Source: Rhizobium leguminosarum bv. trifolii WSM1325 (GTDB lineage: Bacteria > Pseudomonadota > Alphaproteobacteria > Rhizobiales > Rhizobiaceae). Taken from it: a stretch of DNA of 64,000 nucleotides. Location: the NCBI GenBank assembly GCA_000023185.1, contig CP001622.1:2852001-2916000 (forward strand), given 5' to 3'. The notes beneath the pieces were generated by a model. That model ran no database searches and was not told the DNA's origin. It saw only the letters and a list, made by a program, of their open reading frames with translations. Shown piece by piece: positions 50,898 to 60,470 of this stretch. How positions within the stretch are numbered: the first letter of the stretch is position 1; the number at the start of each line of letters is the position of its first letter. The translations under genes were made by a program, and so were the position numbers.

Positions 50898-52157
50898 TCA
50901 CTTGGCCGGCTTGTACCAGCTGTCGAGGCCCTTCTGGAGCTTTTCGGCAGCAACCGCAGGCGTATCCGTGCCGTTGATCACATTGGCCGATTCGACCCAG
51001 GTCTCGTTTTCGAGGTTCGGCGTGCCGCGCGACAGGATCTGGTAAGTCGAGCGCACCGTCGACTTGTACGGGCCGCGCCAGGAAACGAACTCCTGAGCGA
51101 GCGGATCGGACATCTTGACCGGGTTGGAGTTCAGGCTGAAGAAGCCGGGCAGCGCGTTGGCGTAGATATCGGCGAACTCAGGCGAAGCGACCCAGCTGAG
51201 GAACTTCTTGGCTTCCTCGGCATGCGTGCTCTTGGTGTTCAGAGCGACACCGATATCCGGATGGTCGGAGATGTAGCCCGTGTCGCCGGCCTTCGGAACC
51301 GGCGGCGGGAAGGCGCCCATCTTGAACCGGGCCTGGCTGTTGAACAGCGAGATTTCCCACGAGCCGGCCGGATAGATCGCGGCACGACCGAGCGTGAACA
51401 GGTTCTGGCTGTCCGAATAGGTCTGGGCTTCGAAGCCGTCGCCGAGATAGGGCTTCCACTTGGCAAGCTCTTCATAGGGCTTGACCCAGTCGGCATCCGT
51501 CAGCTTCTGCTTGCCGGCGATCAGGGCGGCGCGGCCATCCTCACCCTTCCAGTAGTTCGGGCCGATATTCTGGTAGCCCATGGTAGCGGCTTCCCAGAGG
51601 TCCTTCGTGCCCATGGCGAGCGGAATGTAGGTGCCGTCGGCCTTGATCTTGTCGAGCGCTGCGTAGAACTCGTCCTGGGTCTTCGGCACCGAGATGCCGA
51701 GCTTGTCGAAGGCATCCTTGTTGTAGATGAAGCCGTGGATGACAGAAGCCATCGGCACGCAGAAGGTCGACTTGCCGTCGTCGGTGCTCCAGGCGGCCTT
51801 GGCGACCGGCGAGAAGTTCTCCATGCCAGGCAGGCTGGTGATGTCAGTGAGCTGCTTCTTGTTGAAGAGTTCGAGCGAGGCATCGAACGGACGGCAGGTG
51901 ATGATATCGCCTGCGGAGCCGGCATCGAGCTTGGCGTTCAGCGAGGCGTTGTATTCGGTCGGCGCGGTCGGCGAGAAGACGATCTTGATGCCCGGGTTCT
52001 TGGCTTCGAAAGCCGGGATGATCTTTTCCTGCCAGATCTGCAGGTCGTCGTTACGCCAGCTTTCGACCGTCAGCGTGACGTCGGCGGCGTGGACGAGACC
52101 CGCTGAACTCAGCAGACTGGAGGCAAGCAGCAGGCTTTTCAGAGCAGTGTTTTTCAT
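50898..52157 (-). CDS. Sugar ABC transporter periplasmic binding protein (CUT1)
   Basis: 419 residues, ATG at 52157 behind AGGAGAGGGAA. The signal peptide is MKNTALKSLLLASSLLSSAG LVHA in sequence. The mature protein starts ADVTLTVESWRNDDLQIWQEKIIPAFEAKNPGIKI, typical of SBP_bac_1 sugar binders, with aromatic residues suited to sugars (WRND, YWKGEDG, YPAGSWEISLF). It is first in the operon SBP-permease-permease-Gfo/Idh-ATPase. The divergent BadF/NagK-type kinase suggests the ligand is N-acetylglucosamine or a related amino sugar; that is inference from context. Confidence 0.9.
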   Translation of the reverse strand: MKNTALKSLLLASSLLSSAGLVHAADVTLTVESWRNDDLQIWQEKIIPAFEAKNPGIKIVFSPTAPTEYNASLNAKLDAGSAGDIITCRPFDASLELFNKKQLTDITSLPGMENFSPVAKAAWSTDDGKSTFCVPMASVIHGFIYNKDAFDKLGISVPKTQDEFYAALDKIKADGTYIPLAMGTKDLWEAATMGYQNIGPNYWKGEDGRAALIAGKQKLTDADWVKPYEELAKWKPYLGDGFEAQTYSDSQNLFTLGRAAIYPAGSWEISLFNSQARFKMGAFPPPVPKAGDTGYISDHPDIGVALNTKSTHAEEAKKFLSWVASPEFADIYANALPGFFSLNSNPVKMSDPLAQEFVSWRGPYKSTVRSTYQILSRGTPNLENETWVESANVINGTDTPAVAAEKLQKGLDSWYKPAK

Positions 52158-52679
52158 TTCCCTCTCCTGTTTTAAGCGCCGCGAGGCGCTGTTTTCGATC
52201 TGAAACAAGCAATTGGCGTGTTTGAGGTAACACCCAACGCCCCTTGGAGGACCGCCAGCAATGCCGGTCCCGAAAGCTCGACGGACACGAAGGCGGACGC
52301 CTGCGGCCGAACTGCGCGCCTTCCCGGCGACTGCACCGGGGTGGCGAAATGGCGGGGAAAGCCGATGGATGGCCGAATTCGCCCCCAGCTTGATGGGCCG
52401 GGGGTCGTTCTCTCGATCATCCTCGAAGCGGTTCCGGCTTGACTTAACTGCCGGTTTTCGTGGGCTTCGAAGTGCTGTTCCCTTTTGCCGAATTAATGCC
52501 AAAAAAATACCAATTGTCCAGCCGAAATTAACTTTTCGGCCTGATAAAACTCATTAAAAAATTTAATCTAGCAAAATCAATATGATAAAAAGATTGATTT
52601 TCCACGTCATTCCCACTTGGTAAATGGTATTTTTTTGGTATTGTATTAAAACATAGGGAACGGCATATTCGGAGGCCCG
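52158..52679. promoter_or_regulatory. Divergent control region with an inverted pair of 14-bp sites
   Basis: The 14-mer TGGTATTTTTTTGG occurs on the plus strand at 52625-52638, 42 bases before the kinase start. Its exact complement lies at 52499-52512, facing the binding-protein operon. An additional TGGTATTG follows the first. The region between is AT-rich compared with its surroundings. These are candidate operators of the GntR regulator encoded at 53561. Bases 52160-52480 are GC-rich and contain only short open frames, none convincing. Confidence 0.7.
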
Positions 52680-53564
52680 ATGACGGAGCTTGCAATCGGC
52701 ATAGACGGCGGCGGAACGAGCTGCCGGGCCGCAGTCGCGGACAGGAACGGCAATGTCATCGGCCGTGGCAAAGCCGGCCCTGCCAACATCCTGTCGGATC
52801 TGGAAAACTCCCTTCTCAATATCGTCGAATCCGCCCGGCAGGCGCTAGGCGATGCCGGGCTTGCCGCTGAAACCATTTCCTCCGTCGCAGCCGTCGTCGG
52901 CGTCGCCGGCGCCAATGTCGGCGATTATGGTAGACGAATCGAAAAGGCCCTGCCTTTCACCGAAGGCCGCGTCGTCACCGATGCGCTGATCGCCCTGCAG
53001 GGGGCGCTCGGCGATGCCGACGGCATCGTCGGCGCCTTCGGCACTGGCTCGGTCTATAATGCCCGCAGGGATGGCCGACTGAACGGCATCGGTGGCTGGG
53101 GTTTCGTCGTCGGCGACCAGGCAAGCGGTGCCCGCCTCGGCCGCGACCTCCTGGAACAATCGCTGCTCGCCCATGACGGGGTGCGCCCGGTATCGCCGAT
53201 CACCGAAGCGGTCATGACCCAATATGGCAACGATCCAGAGCGCATCGTCGAATTCGCCCATTCGGCAAGACCAAAGGATTTTGCCCGTTACGCACCGATC
53301 GTCTTCGAACATGCGGCCAAGGACGATGCCGTTGCAGTTGGCATCGTCACGGATGCGGCAACGGCTATCGGCGAAAGTCTCGAAGCACTGCTCTGGCCCG
53401 AATGCCCGTCGATCTGCCTGCTCGGCGGCCTTTCCGAAGCCTACGAGCCCTGGCTATCCGAACGCTACAGGTCCCTGCTTGCCAAGCCAAAAGGCGATGC
53501 CCTGCAGGGCGCGGTTGAACTTGCAGTCAAGCTCTTGAACGACAGGCAGAGGGGTGCGGCATGA
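52680..53564 (+). CDS. BadF/BadG-type ATPase, probable N-acetylglucosamine kinase
   Basis: 294 residues of the actin/hexokinase-like fold. The phosphate 1 motif is AIGIDGGGTSCRAAVAD, phosphate 2 is DGIVGAFGTGSVYNAR, and GIGGWGFVVGDQASGARLGRDLL is typical of NagK/BadF kinases. ICLLGGLSEAYEPWL forms the adenosine motif. It probably phosphorylates the sugar delivered by the divergent ABC transporter. It overlaps the GntR regulator gene by four bases. Glucosamine kinase is a close alternative. Confidence 0.87.
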   Translation: MTELAIGIDGGGTSCRAAVADRNGNVIGRGKAGPANILSDLENSLLNIVESARQALGDAGLAAETISSVAAVVGVAGANVGDYGRRIEKALPFTEGRVVTDALIALQGALGDADGIVGAFGTGSVYNARRDGRLNGIGGWGFVVGDQASGARLGRDLLEQSLLAHDGVRPVSPITEAVMTQYGNDPERIVEFAHSARPKDFARYAPIVFEHAAKDDAVAVGIVTDAATAIGESLEALLWPECPSICLLGGLSEAYEPWLSERYRSLLAKPKGDALQGAVELAVKLLNDRQRGAA

Positions 53565-54325
53565 CCGACGACCTCGCCACCCTCCTTTCCCTGGAGCGCC
53601 TGCAGGCAGCCGGCACAGGGCCGCTCTACGTCAAGCTGCGCCGCACGCTCGAAGGAGCCGTGCGCACCGGCACGCTTGGTCACGGCGATGCGCTGCCGCC
53701 GGAACGCGACATCGCCGAATTGGCCGCCGTCAGCCGCGTCACCGTGCGGAAGGCGATCGACGAACTCGTCGCCGATGGCCTGTTGGTGCGCCGTCACGGT
53801 TCCGGCACCTTCGTCGCCAAGCCGGTCTCCAAGGTCGAGCAGCGCCTGTCGCAGCTCACCTCCTTCACCGAGGACATGGCGCGCCGCGGCATGTCCTCCC
53901 GCTCCGAATGGCTGCATAAGGGCATCCACACGCCCTCGCCCGACGAGATGATGATCCTTGGCCTCGGTGCCGACGTCAAGGTTTCGCGCCTCTCGCGCCT
54001 GCGCATCGCCGACGACCAGCCGCTGGCGATCGAGAATGCCAGCGTCTCCGGCGAGTTCCTGCCCGATCCCTCGGCCGTCACCAATTCGCTCTATGCCGAG
54101 CTCGAACGCCTCCAGGTCCGACCCGTGCGCGCCGTGCAGCGCATCTCGGCAACCAATATGAAGGAAGCCGACGCCCAGCTTCTCGGCGTCTCCGCGGGTG
54201 CGGCTGGCCTGTCGATCGAGCGCATCTCCTATCTCGGCTCCGGCCGCGCCGTCGAATTCACCCGCTCGCTCTATCGCGGCGATGCCTATGACTTTGTCGC
54301 GGAACTGACGATCGCGGTGACGTAA
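53561..54325 (+). CDS. GntR/HutC-family regulator (NagR-like)
   Basis: 254 residues. The winged helix (about 20-85) contains PLYVKLRRTLEGAVRTGTLGHGDALPPERDIAELAAVSRVTVRKAIDELVADGLLVRRHGSGTFVAK. The UTRA effector domain (about 95-250) contains VSRLSRLRIADDQPLAIENASV and IERISYLGSGRAVEFTRSLYRGDAYDFVAEL. HutC-type regulators of this shape often bind sugar phosphates, for example GlcNAc-6-phosphate. It starts within the kinase stop and is probably the repressor acting at the twin TGGTAT sites at 52499 and 52625. Confidence 0.88.
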   Translation: MTDDLATLLSLERLQAAGTGPLYVKLRRTLEGAVRTGTLGHGDALPPERDIAELAAVSRVTVRKAIDELVADGLLVRRHGSGTFVAKPVSKVEQRLSQLTSFTEDMARRGMSSRSEWLHKGIHTPSPDEMMILGLGADVKVSRLSRLRIADDQPLAIENASVSGEFLPDPSAVTNSLYAELERLQVRPVRAVQRISATNMKEADAQLLGVSAGAAGLSIERISYLGSGRAVEFTRSLYRGDAYDFVAELTIAVT

Positions 54326-54328
54326 GCC

Positions 54329-54730
54329 CTACCAGAAGCGGGCGATCCAAAGCTGATTTCCGACAAGATTATCAAAGATCGCATCGGCGGAGATAAGTGG
54401 TATTCCATTCTGCATGGCGGTCGCGGCAAGAAACCGGTCGAACGGATCGCGATGTGTCCAATCCATCATGGCTGCGGTCAGACAGATTTCCGGTGTCAAT
54501 GCCGCGGCAATGCCACCCTGTTCATGCAGCAGTTCCGGCAACCGGCCGATGAAAGGCTCCATCTCCGGCCACTTGCCGAGACGAACCTTCTGCCCGATTT
54601 CAAATAGGGATATTGGGCTGACGAAAATCGTCTCCGCCTTTTCGATCAGAGCGATCGCCTTGGCCGAGAGCCGCTCGTCGCCGGTCAGCGACCATGCCCA
54701 GGCATGGGTGTCGAGCAGAAGCGAGTTCAC
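54329..54730 (-). CDS. PIN-domain ribonuclease toxin (VapC-like)
   Basis: 133 residues from GTG at 54730, overlapping the antitoxin stop (GTGA). PIN acidic residues are present: LLLDTHAWAWSLTG at the N-terminus (Asp in DTHAW), an ISLFEIGQKVRLG Glu region, and DWTHRDPFDRFLAATAMQNGIPLISADAIF carrying the late DPFDR and SAD motifs. PIN toxins cut RNA. The pair lies between the GntR gene and metH, the only toxin-antitoxin module seen here. Confidence 0.9.
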   Translation of the reverse strand: MNSLLLDTHAWAWSLTGDERLSAKAIALIEKAETIFVSPISLFEIGQKVRLGKWPEMEPFIGRLPELLHEQGGIAAALTPEICLTAAMMDWTHRDPFDRFLAATAMQNGIPLISADAIFDNLVGNQLWIARFW

Positions 54731-54960
54731 TCGCCCCCTTCCCAAGCCGCAAGTTCGCCCTGATCTATGGGCTCAAAAAAGTCGGGTCCATTTCCAACAA
54801 CTTGCCCCTTGAGCAGCCCGATCTTGAAGGAAGACTGCACAATCGGAATGATCTTCACGACAGGCTTGCGCCCCTTGGCGATCACCACTTCCTCACCGGA
54901 AAGGGCGGCGTCGATCAATTTCGACAGATTGGTCTTTGCGGCATGGATGGTAACCTGCAT
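54727..54960 (-). CDS. Type II antitoxin (Phd/YefM-VapB-like)
   Basis: 77 residues from the ATG at 54960 (MQVTIHAAKTNLSKLIDAAL); an ATG 12 bases upstream is also possible. The N-terminal Phd/YefM DNA-binding fold shows as SGEEVVIAKGRKPVVKIIPI. The acidic, aromatic C-terminus (NGPDFFEPIDQGELAAWEGGE) should wrap the toxin. The upstream AT-rich bases (54971-54990) contain TTAGCTAA and TTAGTCAA elements suitable for autoregulation. Confidence 0.9.
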   Translation of the reverse strand: MQVTIHAAKTNLSKLIDAALSGEEVVIAKGRKPVVKIIPIVQSSFKIGLLKGQVVGNGPDFFEPIDQGELAAWEGGE

Positions 54961-55070
54961 CGTCGCCCTCATTAGCTAACTTGACTAAGTATACCGCCTC
55001 ATCGTCAATTCCGCTATCAAATTCAACCAGCCTGAATGCGGGTAATTATTGAGCCGCATCAAAATCATAA

Positions 55071-55099
55071 AGCCGGAAGGTGAATCCCTTCCGGTTTTC
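55071..55099. terminator. Terminator-like hairpin downstream of metH
   Basis: CCGGAAGG (55073-55080) and CCTTCCGG around a short loop, with TTTT on the plus strand and CTTT on the minus strand. It is 57 bases after the metH stop. Confidence 0.65.
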
Positions 55100-55155
55100 A
55101 TTTATTGAATCAATCTCTGAGGACGCCGCCCTAAGCGACCGTGAAGACTCGGCAA

Positions 55156-58100
55156 TCAGGCCGCGTCTTCGATCTGCTCGTCCGTCTTGCGCGGCACGTA
55201 GTTCAGCACCGGCCCGAGCCAGCGCTCGACTTCAGACACCGCCATCTGCTTGCGGGCCGCATAGTCTTCCACCTGATCGCGCTCCACCTTGGCGACGCCG
55301 AAATAATAGGAGTCGGGATGGCCGATATAGAGGCCCGAGACCGAGGAACCCGGCCACATCGCATAACTCTCCGTCAGCTTTACGCCGGCCGCTTTTTCAG
55401 CATCGAGCAGCTTGAAGAGTGTCGCCTTTTCGGTGTGGTCAGGCTGGGCGGGATAACCGGGCGCCGGGCGGATGCCGGCATAGGCTTCGGTAATGAGATC
55501 CTCCTTGCTGAGCGTCTCGTCCTTGGCGTAGCCCCAGTATTCGCGCCGCACCTGCTCATGCATGCGCTCGGCAAAAGCTTCGGCGAAGCGGTCGGCCAGC
55601 GCCTTGACGAGGATCGAGGAATAATCGTCGTTCGCCCGTTCGAAACGCTCGGAGATGGCAATTTCCTCGATACCCGCCGTCACCACGAAGCCGCCGACAT
55701 AATCCTGAACACCGCTTGTGACAGGCGCCACGAAGTCGGAGAGCGCCACGTTCGCCCGCCCGTCCCGCTTCGAAAGCTGCTGGCGCAGCGTATAGAAGGT
55801 CTCAAGCTCGTGCTTCCGGCTCTCGTCCGTGAACAGTCGGATGTCGTCACCGACGGCGCCGGCCGGCCAGAAGCCGATGACGGCGCGTGGGCGGAACCAC
55901 TTTTCATCGATGATCTTCTTCAGCATGGCCTGCGCATCGGCCCAGAGCGCACGCGCCGCCTCGCCCTGCTTCTCGTCTTCCAGAATGGTGGGGTACCGGC
56001 CGCGCAGCTCCCAGGTCTGGAAGAACGGCGTCCAGTCGATATATTTGGCAAGCTCGGCCAGATCATAATCCTCGAACACCCGTGTGCCGAAGAATTGCGG
56101 CTTCACCGGCCGGTAGGCAGACCAATCGACCTTATGCGCATTCTCGCGAGCCCGGGGCAACGGCAAGCGCACCTTCTCGGCCTCGCTGCGCGCATGGGCG
56201 GCCGCCACCTTGGCATATTCGGCGCGAATGTCGTCGACATAGGCCTGGCGGTTCTCCGGTGACAGCAGGGCCGAGACGACGCCGACGGCGCGGCTCGCAT
56301 CGGTCACGTAGATCGTCTGCCCCTTGTTGTAGCCGGGATGGATCTTCACGGCCGTATGCACGCGGCTGGTCGTTGCCCCGCCGATCAGCAGCGGGATCTC
56401 GAAGCCCTGCCGCTCCATTTCGGCCGCGACATGCACCATCTCGTCGAGCGACGGCGTGATCAGGCCGGAAAGGCCAATGACATCGACCTTTTCGGCAATC
56501 GCCGTTTCGAGGATCTTCGTCGCCGGCACCATGACGCCGAGGTCGACGATCTCGTAATTGTTGCAGGCAAGCACGACGCCGACGATGTTCTTGCCGATAT
56601 CGTGCACATCGCCCTTGACCGTCGCCATCAGGATCTTGCCGGCCGACCGGCGTTCCTCGCCGCCATTGAGGCGCTTTTCCTCTTCCATGTAGGGCAGCAG
56701 CACGGCCACCGCCTGCTTCATCACGCGCGCCGACTTGACCACCTGCGGCAGGAACATCTTGCCCGAGCCGAACAGGTCACCGACGACGTTCATGCCGGCC
56801 ATCAGCGGCCCTTCGATGACGTGCAGCGGCCTGACAGCCTGCTGGCGCGCCTCCTCGGTATCGGCCTCGATATATTCGGTGATGCCGTTGACCAGCGCAT
56901 GTTCGAGACGCTTCTCGACGCTCCATTCGCGCCAGGAAAGATCCTGGACGCGGCCTTCGCGTGCCGCGCCGCCACGGAATTTCTCCGCCACTTCGAGCAG
57001 CCGCTCGGTACCATCAGGCCGGCGGTTCAGCACCACGTCCTCGCAGGCCTCGCGCAGCTCGGGATCGATATTATCGTAGACGGCAAGCTGGCCGGCATTG
57101 ACGATGCCCATGTCCATGCCCGCCTGGATGGCGTGGTAGAGGAACACGGCGTGCATCGCCTCGCGCACCGGCTCGTTGCCGCGGAACGAGAAGGACAGGT
57201 TGGAGACGCCGCCCGAAATATGCACCAGCGGCATGCGCTCGCGGATCGTCCGCGTTGCCTCGATGAAGTCGACGCCGTAATTATTGTGCTCTTCGATGCC
57301 GGTCGCGACCGCGAAAATATTCGGATCGAAGATGATGTCCTCGGGCGGATAGCCGATCTTTTCGGTCAGCAGCTTGTAGGCGCGTGTGCAGATATCCACC
57401 TTGCGCTCGTAGCTGTCCGCCTGCCCCGTCTCGTCGAAGGCCATGACGACGACGGCGGCACCATAATTGTGCAGCAGCCGCGCCTGGGCGAGGAAATTCT
57501 CCTCGCCTTCCTTCAGCGAGATCGAGTTGACGATCGGCTTGCCCTGGACCCGCTTCAGGCCGGATTCGATGATCGAGAATTTCGACGAGTCGATCATCAC
57601 AGGCACGCGGGCAATGTCAGGCTCGGCGGCGATCAGGTTGAGGAACTCGACCATCGCCTTTTCGGAATCGATCAGCCCCTCGTCCATGTTGATGTCGATC
57701 ACCTGGGCGCCGTTCTCGACCTGGTCGCGGGCGACATCGAGCGCTGCGGTGAAATCGGCATTGGTGATCAGCTTGCGGAAGCGGGCCGAGCCGGTGACGT
57801 TGGTGCGCTCGCCGACATTGACGAAAGGGATGTCCTTCGTCAGCTCGAAGGGTTCGAGACCCGACAGCGACATGAACGGGCGATGCTCGGGAATCGGCCG
57901 TGGCTTGTATTTCGCAACGGTCTCGGCGATTGCCTTGATATGCTCGGGCGTCGAGCCGCAGCAGCCGCCGACGATGTTGACGAGGCCCTCGCGGGCGAAG
58001 CCGTCGATCTGCGCCGCCATCAGCTCCGGGGTTTCGTCATACTGGCCGAATTCGTTCGGCAGGCCGGCATTCGGATAGGCGCAGATGAAGGTGTCGGCAA

Positions 58101-58929
58101 CGCCCGAAAGCTCCTGCAGATGCGGGCGCATCGCATTGGCGCCGAGCGCGCAGTTGAGCCCGATCGTGAAGGGATTGGCATGGCGCACCGAGTTCCAGAA
58201 GGCAGATGGCGTCTGGCCGGACAGCGTGCGGCCGGAAAGGTCGGTGATCGTGCCCGAGATCATCACGGGCAGGCGCACGCCCTTGGCCTCGAAGCGCTCC
58301 TCGCAGGCGAAGATCGCAGCCTTGGCGTTCAGCGTGTCGAAGATCGTCTCGATGAGGATGATGTCGGCGCCACCGTCGATCAGCCCGTCGATCTGCTCGC
58401 CGTAGGCGGAACGCAGATCGTCGAAGGTCACGGCGCGAAAACCCGGGTTGTTGACGTCAGGCGAGATCGAGGCGGTACGGTTGGTCGGCCCAATGGCGCC
58501 GGCGACGAAACGGCGGCGGCCGTCCTCGCGCTCGGCGCGCTGTGCTGCCCGCCGCACGATTTCGGCGCCTTCCTTGTTGAGGTCGTAGACTGCACCTTCC
58601 ATCTCGTAATCGGCCTGCGCGATGCGGGTCGAGGAGAAGGTGTTGGTCTCGAGAATATCGGCGCCGGCCTTGGCGTATCTGTAATGGATCTCTTCGATCG
58701 CGTCCGGTTGGGTCAGGATCAGGAGGTCGTTATTGCCCTTCTGGTGACAGGCGCAGCCGATGAAGCGCGTCCCGCGAAACTGGTCTTCGTCATAGCCCAG
58801 CCCCTGGATCTGCGTACCCATGGCGCCGTCGAGAACAAGGATGCGCTCGCTCGCGGCTTGTTTCAAAGCTGCGAAAACTTCACTGCCGTCACGTTTGCCC
58901 GTTTCCGGACCAAAGAGATTGTCAAACAC
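55156..58929 (-). CDS. metH: Cobalamin-dependent methionine synthase
   Basis: 1257 residues, normal full length for MetH. It transfers the methyl group of 5-methyl-THF to homocysteine through cobalamin. Domains in order: homocysteine module with zinc cysteines in GLNCALGA and Cys323-Cys324 (GGCCGS); pterin-binding module ([16 protein letters not shown]); cap and B12 module with DVHDIG (axial His776); and reactivation domain with the SAM-site region RGRYP. GTG start at 58929 behind AAGGAG. A 20-bp palindrome identical in core to the metF operator lies 41 bases upstream. Confidence 0.97.
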   Translation of the reverse strand: MFDNLFGPETGKRDGSEVFAALKQAASERILVLDGAMGTQIQGLGYDEDQFRGTRFIGCACHQKGNNDLLILTQPDAIEEIHYRYAKAGADILETNTFSSTRIAQADYEMEGAVYDLNKEGAEIVRRAAQRAEREDGRRRFVAGAIGPTNRTASISPDVNNPGFRAVTFDDLRSAYGEQIDGLIDGGADIILIETIFDTLNAKAAIFACEERFEAKGVRLPVMISGTITDLSGRTLSGQTPSAFWNSVRHANPFTIGLNCALGANAMRPHLQELSGVADTFICAYPNAGLPNEFGQYDETPELMAAQIDGFAREGLVNIVGGCCGSTPEHIKAIAETVAKYKPRPIPEHRPFMSLSGLEPFELTKDIPFVNVGERTNVTGSARFRKLITNADFTAALDVARDQVENGAQVIDINMDEGLIDSEKAMVEFLNLIAAEPDIARVPVMIDSSKFSIIESGLKRVQGKPIVNSISLKEGEENFLAQARLLHNYGAAVVVMAFDETGQADSYERKVDICTRAYKLLTEKIGYPPEDIIFDPNIFAVATGIEEHNNYGVDFIEATRTIRERMPLVHISGGVSNLSFSFRGNEPVREAMHAVFLYHAIQAGMDMGIVNAGQLAVYDNIDPELREACEDVVLNRRPDGTERLLEVAEKFRGGAAREGRVQDLSWREWSVEKRLEHALVNGITEYIEADTEEARQQAVRPLHVIEGPLMAGMNVVGDLFGSGKMFLPQVVKSARVMKQAVAVLLPYMEEEKRLNGGEERRSAGKILMATVKGDVHDIGKNIVGVVLACNNYEIVDLGVMVPATKILETAIAEKVDVIGLSGLITPSLDEMVHVAAEMERQGFEIPLLIGGATTSRVHTAVKIHPGYNKGQTIYVTDASRAVGVVSALLSPENRQAYVDDIRAEYAKVAAAHARSEAEKVRLPLPRARENAHKVDWSAYRPVKPQFFGTRVFEDYDLAELAKYIDWTPFFQTWELRGRYPTILEDEKQGEAARALWADAQAMLKKIIDEKWFRPRAVIGFWPAGAVGDDIRLFTDESRKHELETFYTLRQQLSKRDGRANVALSDFVAPVTSGVQDYVGGFVVTAGIEEIAISERFERANDDYSSILVKALADRFAEAFAERMHEQVRREYWGYAKDETLSKEDLITEAYAGIRPAPGYPAQPDHTEKATLFKLLDAEKAAGVKLTESYAMWPGSSVSGLYIGHPDSYYFGVAKVERDQVEDYAARKQMAVSEVERWLGPVLNYVPRKTDEQIEDAA

Positions 58930-58970
58930 GGGAGGGCTCCTTGACGTCGTAAGACCAGACAGTCCAAATC

Positions 58971-58990
58971 ACATAAAGATATCTTTATGT
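58971..58990. promoter_or_regulatory. Palindromic operator upstream of metH
   Basis: ACATAAAGATATCTTTATGT is a perfect 20-bp palindrome. Its central 16 bases equal the site at 22235-22250 before the arsR-metF operon. It lies 41 bases upstream of the metH GTG. Confidence 0.8.
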
Positions 58991-59024
58991 CAATATATGC
59001 CGATCGATTTCGTGCTTTGCAAGT

Positions 59025-59128
59025 CTACAGCGCCGCGCGTCTATTAAGACACGCAAAGGACGCTGCAGCAGTTTGAATCTTCGCATCGTGCTTTTTGAAA
59101 ATCGACCCCGATTTTCCAGCCGATGCGA
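59025..59128. repeat. Small intergenic repeat, family B copy 3
   Basis: CTACAGCGCCGCGCGTCTAT, AAGACACGCAAAGGACGCTG and CAGCAGTTTGAATCTTCGCA, then a second hairpin part, mirror the 31584-31690 copy. It fills most of the space between metH and the epimerase gene. Confidence 0.8.
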
Positions 59129-59201
59129 TAGCCAGATGACAGGCTTGCCCGACCTCTATATAGGCGTTTGCGACGCTTGTGCACGAAATCGGAGGAGCAT
59201 C

Positions 59202-60461
59202 ATGGCACCCGCAACCGGCAACGCCGTGCTTGGAAACTGGACGACCCGCGCCTATCATCGCGGCTGGCTGCTGACCCAGGCGAACGGTCTCTTCGATTTC
59301 TTCCAGCACAATTCGGTCAATCCCAAGGGCGGTTTCTACGATCTCGACGACGCCGGCAGGCCTCTCGACGCCGAGGGCCAGGTTCGCGGCATCCATATCG
59401 CGGCGCGCGCCGTGCATTGCTTCTCGATCGGCGCGCTGCTCGGCCGCCCCGGCGCTGCAGATGTCGTCGACCACGGCATGGACTATATCTGGAACCATCA
59501 TCGCGACCGGAAAAACGGCGGCTATTTCTGGTCGCTCAACAATGACGGACCCGTCGATTCCAACAAGCAGGGCTATGGCCATGCTTTCGTGCTGCTCGCC
59601 GCCTCAGCCGCAAAGACGATCGGCCATCCGCTTGCCGACGGCATGCTTGATGATATCACCAAGATCCTCAACACGAAGTTCTGGGAAGAAAAGCACGGCG
59701 CGATCGCCGAGGAATTCACCGCCGACTGGCAGCCCCTCGATGGCGGCGCCTATCGCGGCCAGAACTCCAACATGCACCTGACCGAAGCGCTGATGGCGGC
59801 CTTCGAAGCCACCGGCGACGGGGACTATCTGTCCAAGGCCGAAAGCATCGCCGATCTCGTCATCCGCCGCGTCGCCGGCTCCGTCGACTGGCGCGTCGCC
59901 GAGCATTTCGACGCCGAATGGAACCTCGACAAGACTTACTACCATCCGAACGAAATGTTCCGCCCGGCCGGCACGACGCCCGGCCACTGGCTGGAATGGG
60001 CCCGCCTCATCCTGCAGCTCTGGGCGCTCGGCGGCAAACGGATCGAATGGATGCCGGATGCGGCCAAGGCCCTCTTCGCCCAATCCATGGCGCTCGGCTG
60101 GGACAACGACAAGGGCGGCTTCTTCTACACGCTCGATTGGGAAGACAAGCCCGCCAAGCGCAACAAGCTCTGGTGGCCAGCCTGCGAAGCTGCGGCCGCT
60201 GCACATTTCCTCAACGAGCATCTGCCGAGCGATTTCCATGAAGAGAGCTATCGCCAGATCTGGAACGTGATCGAGCGCGCCTTCATCGACCATAAGAACG
60301 GCGGTTGGCACGAGGAACTGACGGAAGATCTCGTCCCCTCTCACTCGCTCTTCCCCGGCAAGGGCGATATCTATCACGCCCTGCAGGCCTGCCTCATCCC
60401 GCTCTTCCCGGCAACGGGCAGCCTGACGAAGGGCATCACTGAGGCTGGCGGCAGGATCTGA
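59202..60461 (+). CDS. AGE-family aldose-ketose isomerase / N-acylglucosamine 2-epimerase-like
   Basis: 419 residues of the alpha6/alpha6-barrel AGE family; the ATG at 59202 follows GGAGGAGCATC. Typical blocks are NPKGGFYDLDDAGRPL, TRAYHRGWLL, IHIAARAVHCFSIGALLG, GYGHAFVLLAASAAK, RGQNSNMHLTEALMAAFEATGD, PGHWLEWARLILQLW and DHKNGGWHEEL, where His residues supply acid/base catalysis. Most related rhizobial proteins isomerise mannose and fructose (YihS/ManI-like) rather than epimerise GlcNAc. No other sugar gene sits beside it. Confidence 0.87.
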   Translation: MAPATGNAVLGNWTTRAYHRGWLLTQANGLFDFFQHNSVNPKGGFYDLDDAGRPLDAEGQVRGIHIAARAVHCFSIGALLGRPGAADVVDHGMDYIWNHHRDRKNGGYFWSLNNDGPVDSNKQGYGHAFVLLAASAAKTIGHPLADGMLDDITKILNTKFWEEKHGAIAEEFTADWQPLDGGAYRGQNSNMHLTEALMAAFEATGDGDYLSKAESIADLVIRRVAGSVDWRVAEHFDAEWNLDKTYYHPNEMFRPAGTTPGHWLEWARLILQLWALGGKRIEWMPDAAKALFAQSMALGWDNDKGGFFYTLDWEDKPAKRNKLWWPACEAAAAAHFLNEHLPSDFHEESYRQIWNVIERAFIDHKNGGWHEELTEDLVPSHSLFPGKGDIYHALQACLIPLFPATGSLTKGITEAGGRI

Positions 60462-60470
60462 GGCCGAAGA

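Noticed and set aside
56338..58944. An 868-codon open frame antisense to metH, and similar long antisense frames at 44468-46252, 38589-40070 and 469-1605
   Set aside because: These lie opposite genes with intact motifs. They are rich in Arg, Asp and His and lack domain structure, as expected of codon-bias shadows in high-GC DNA.
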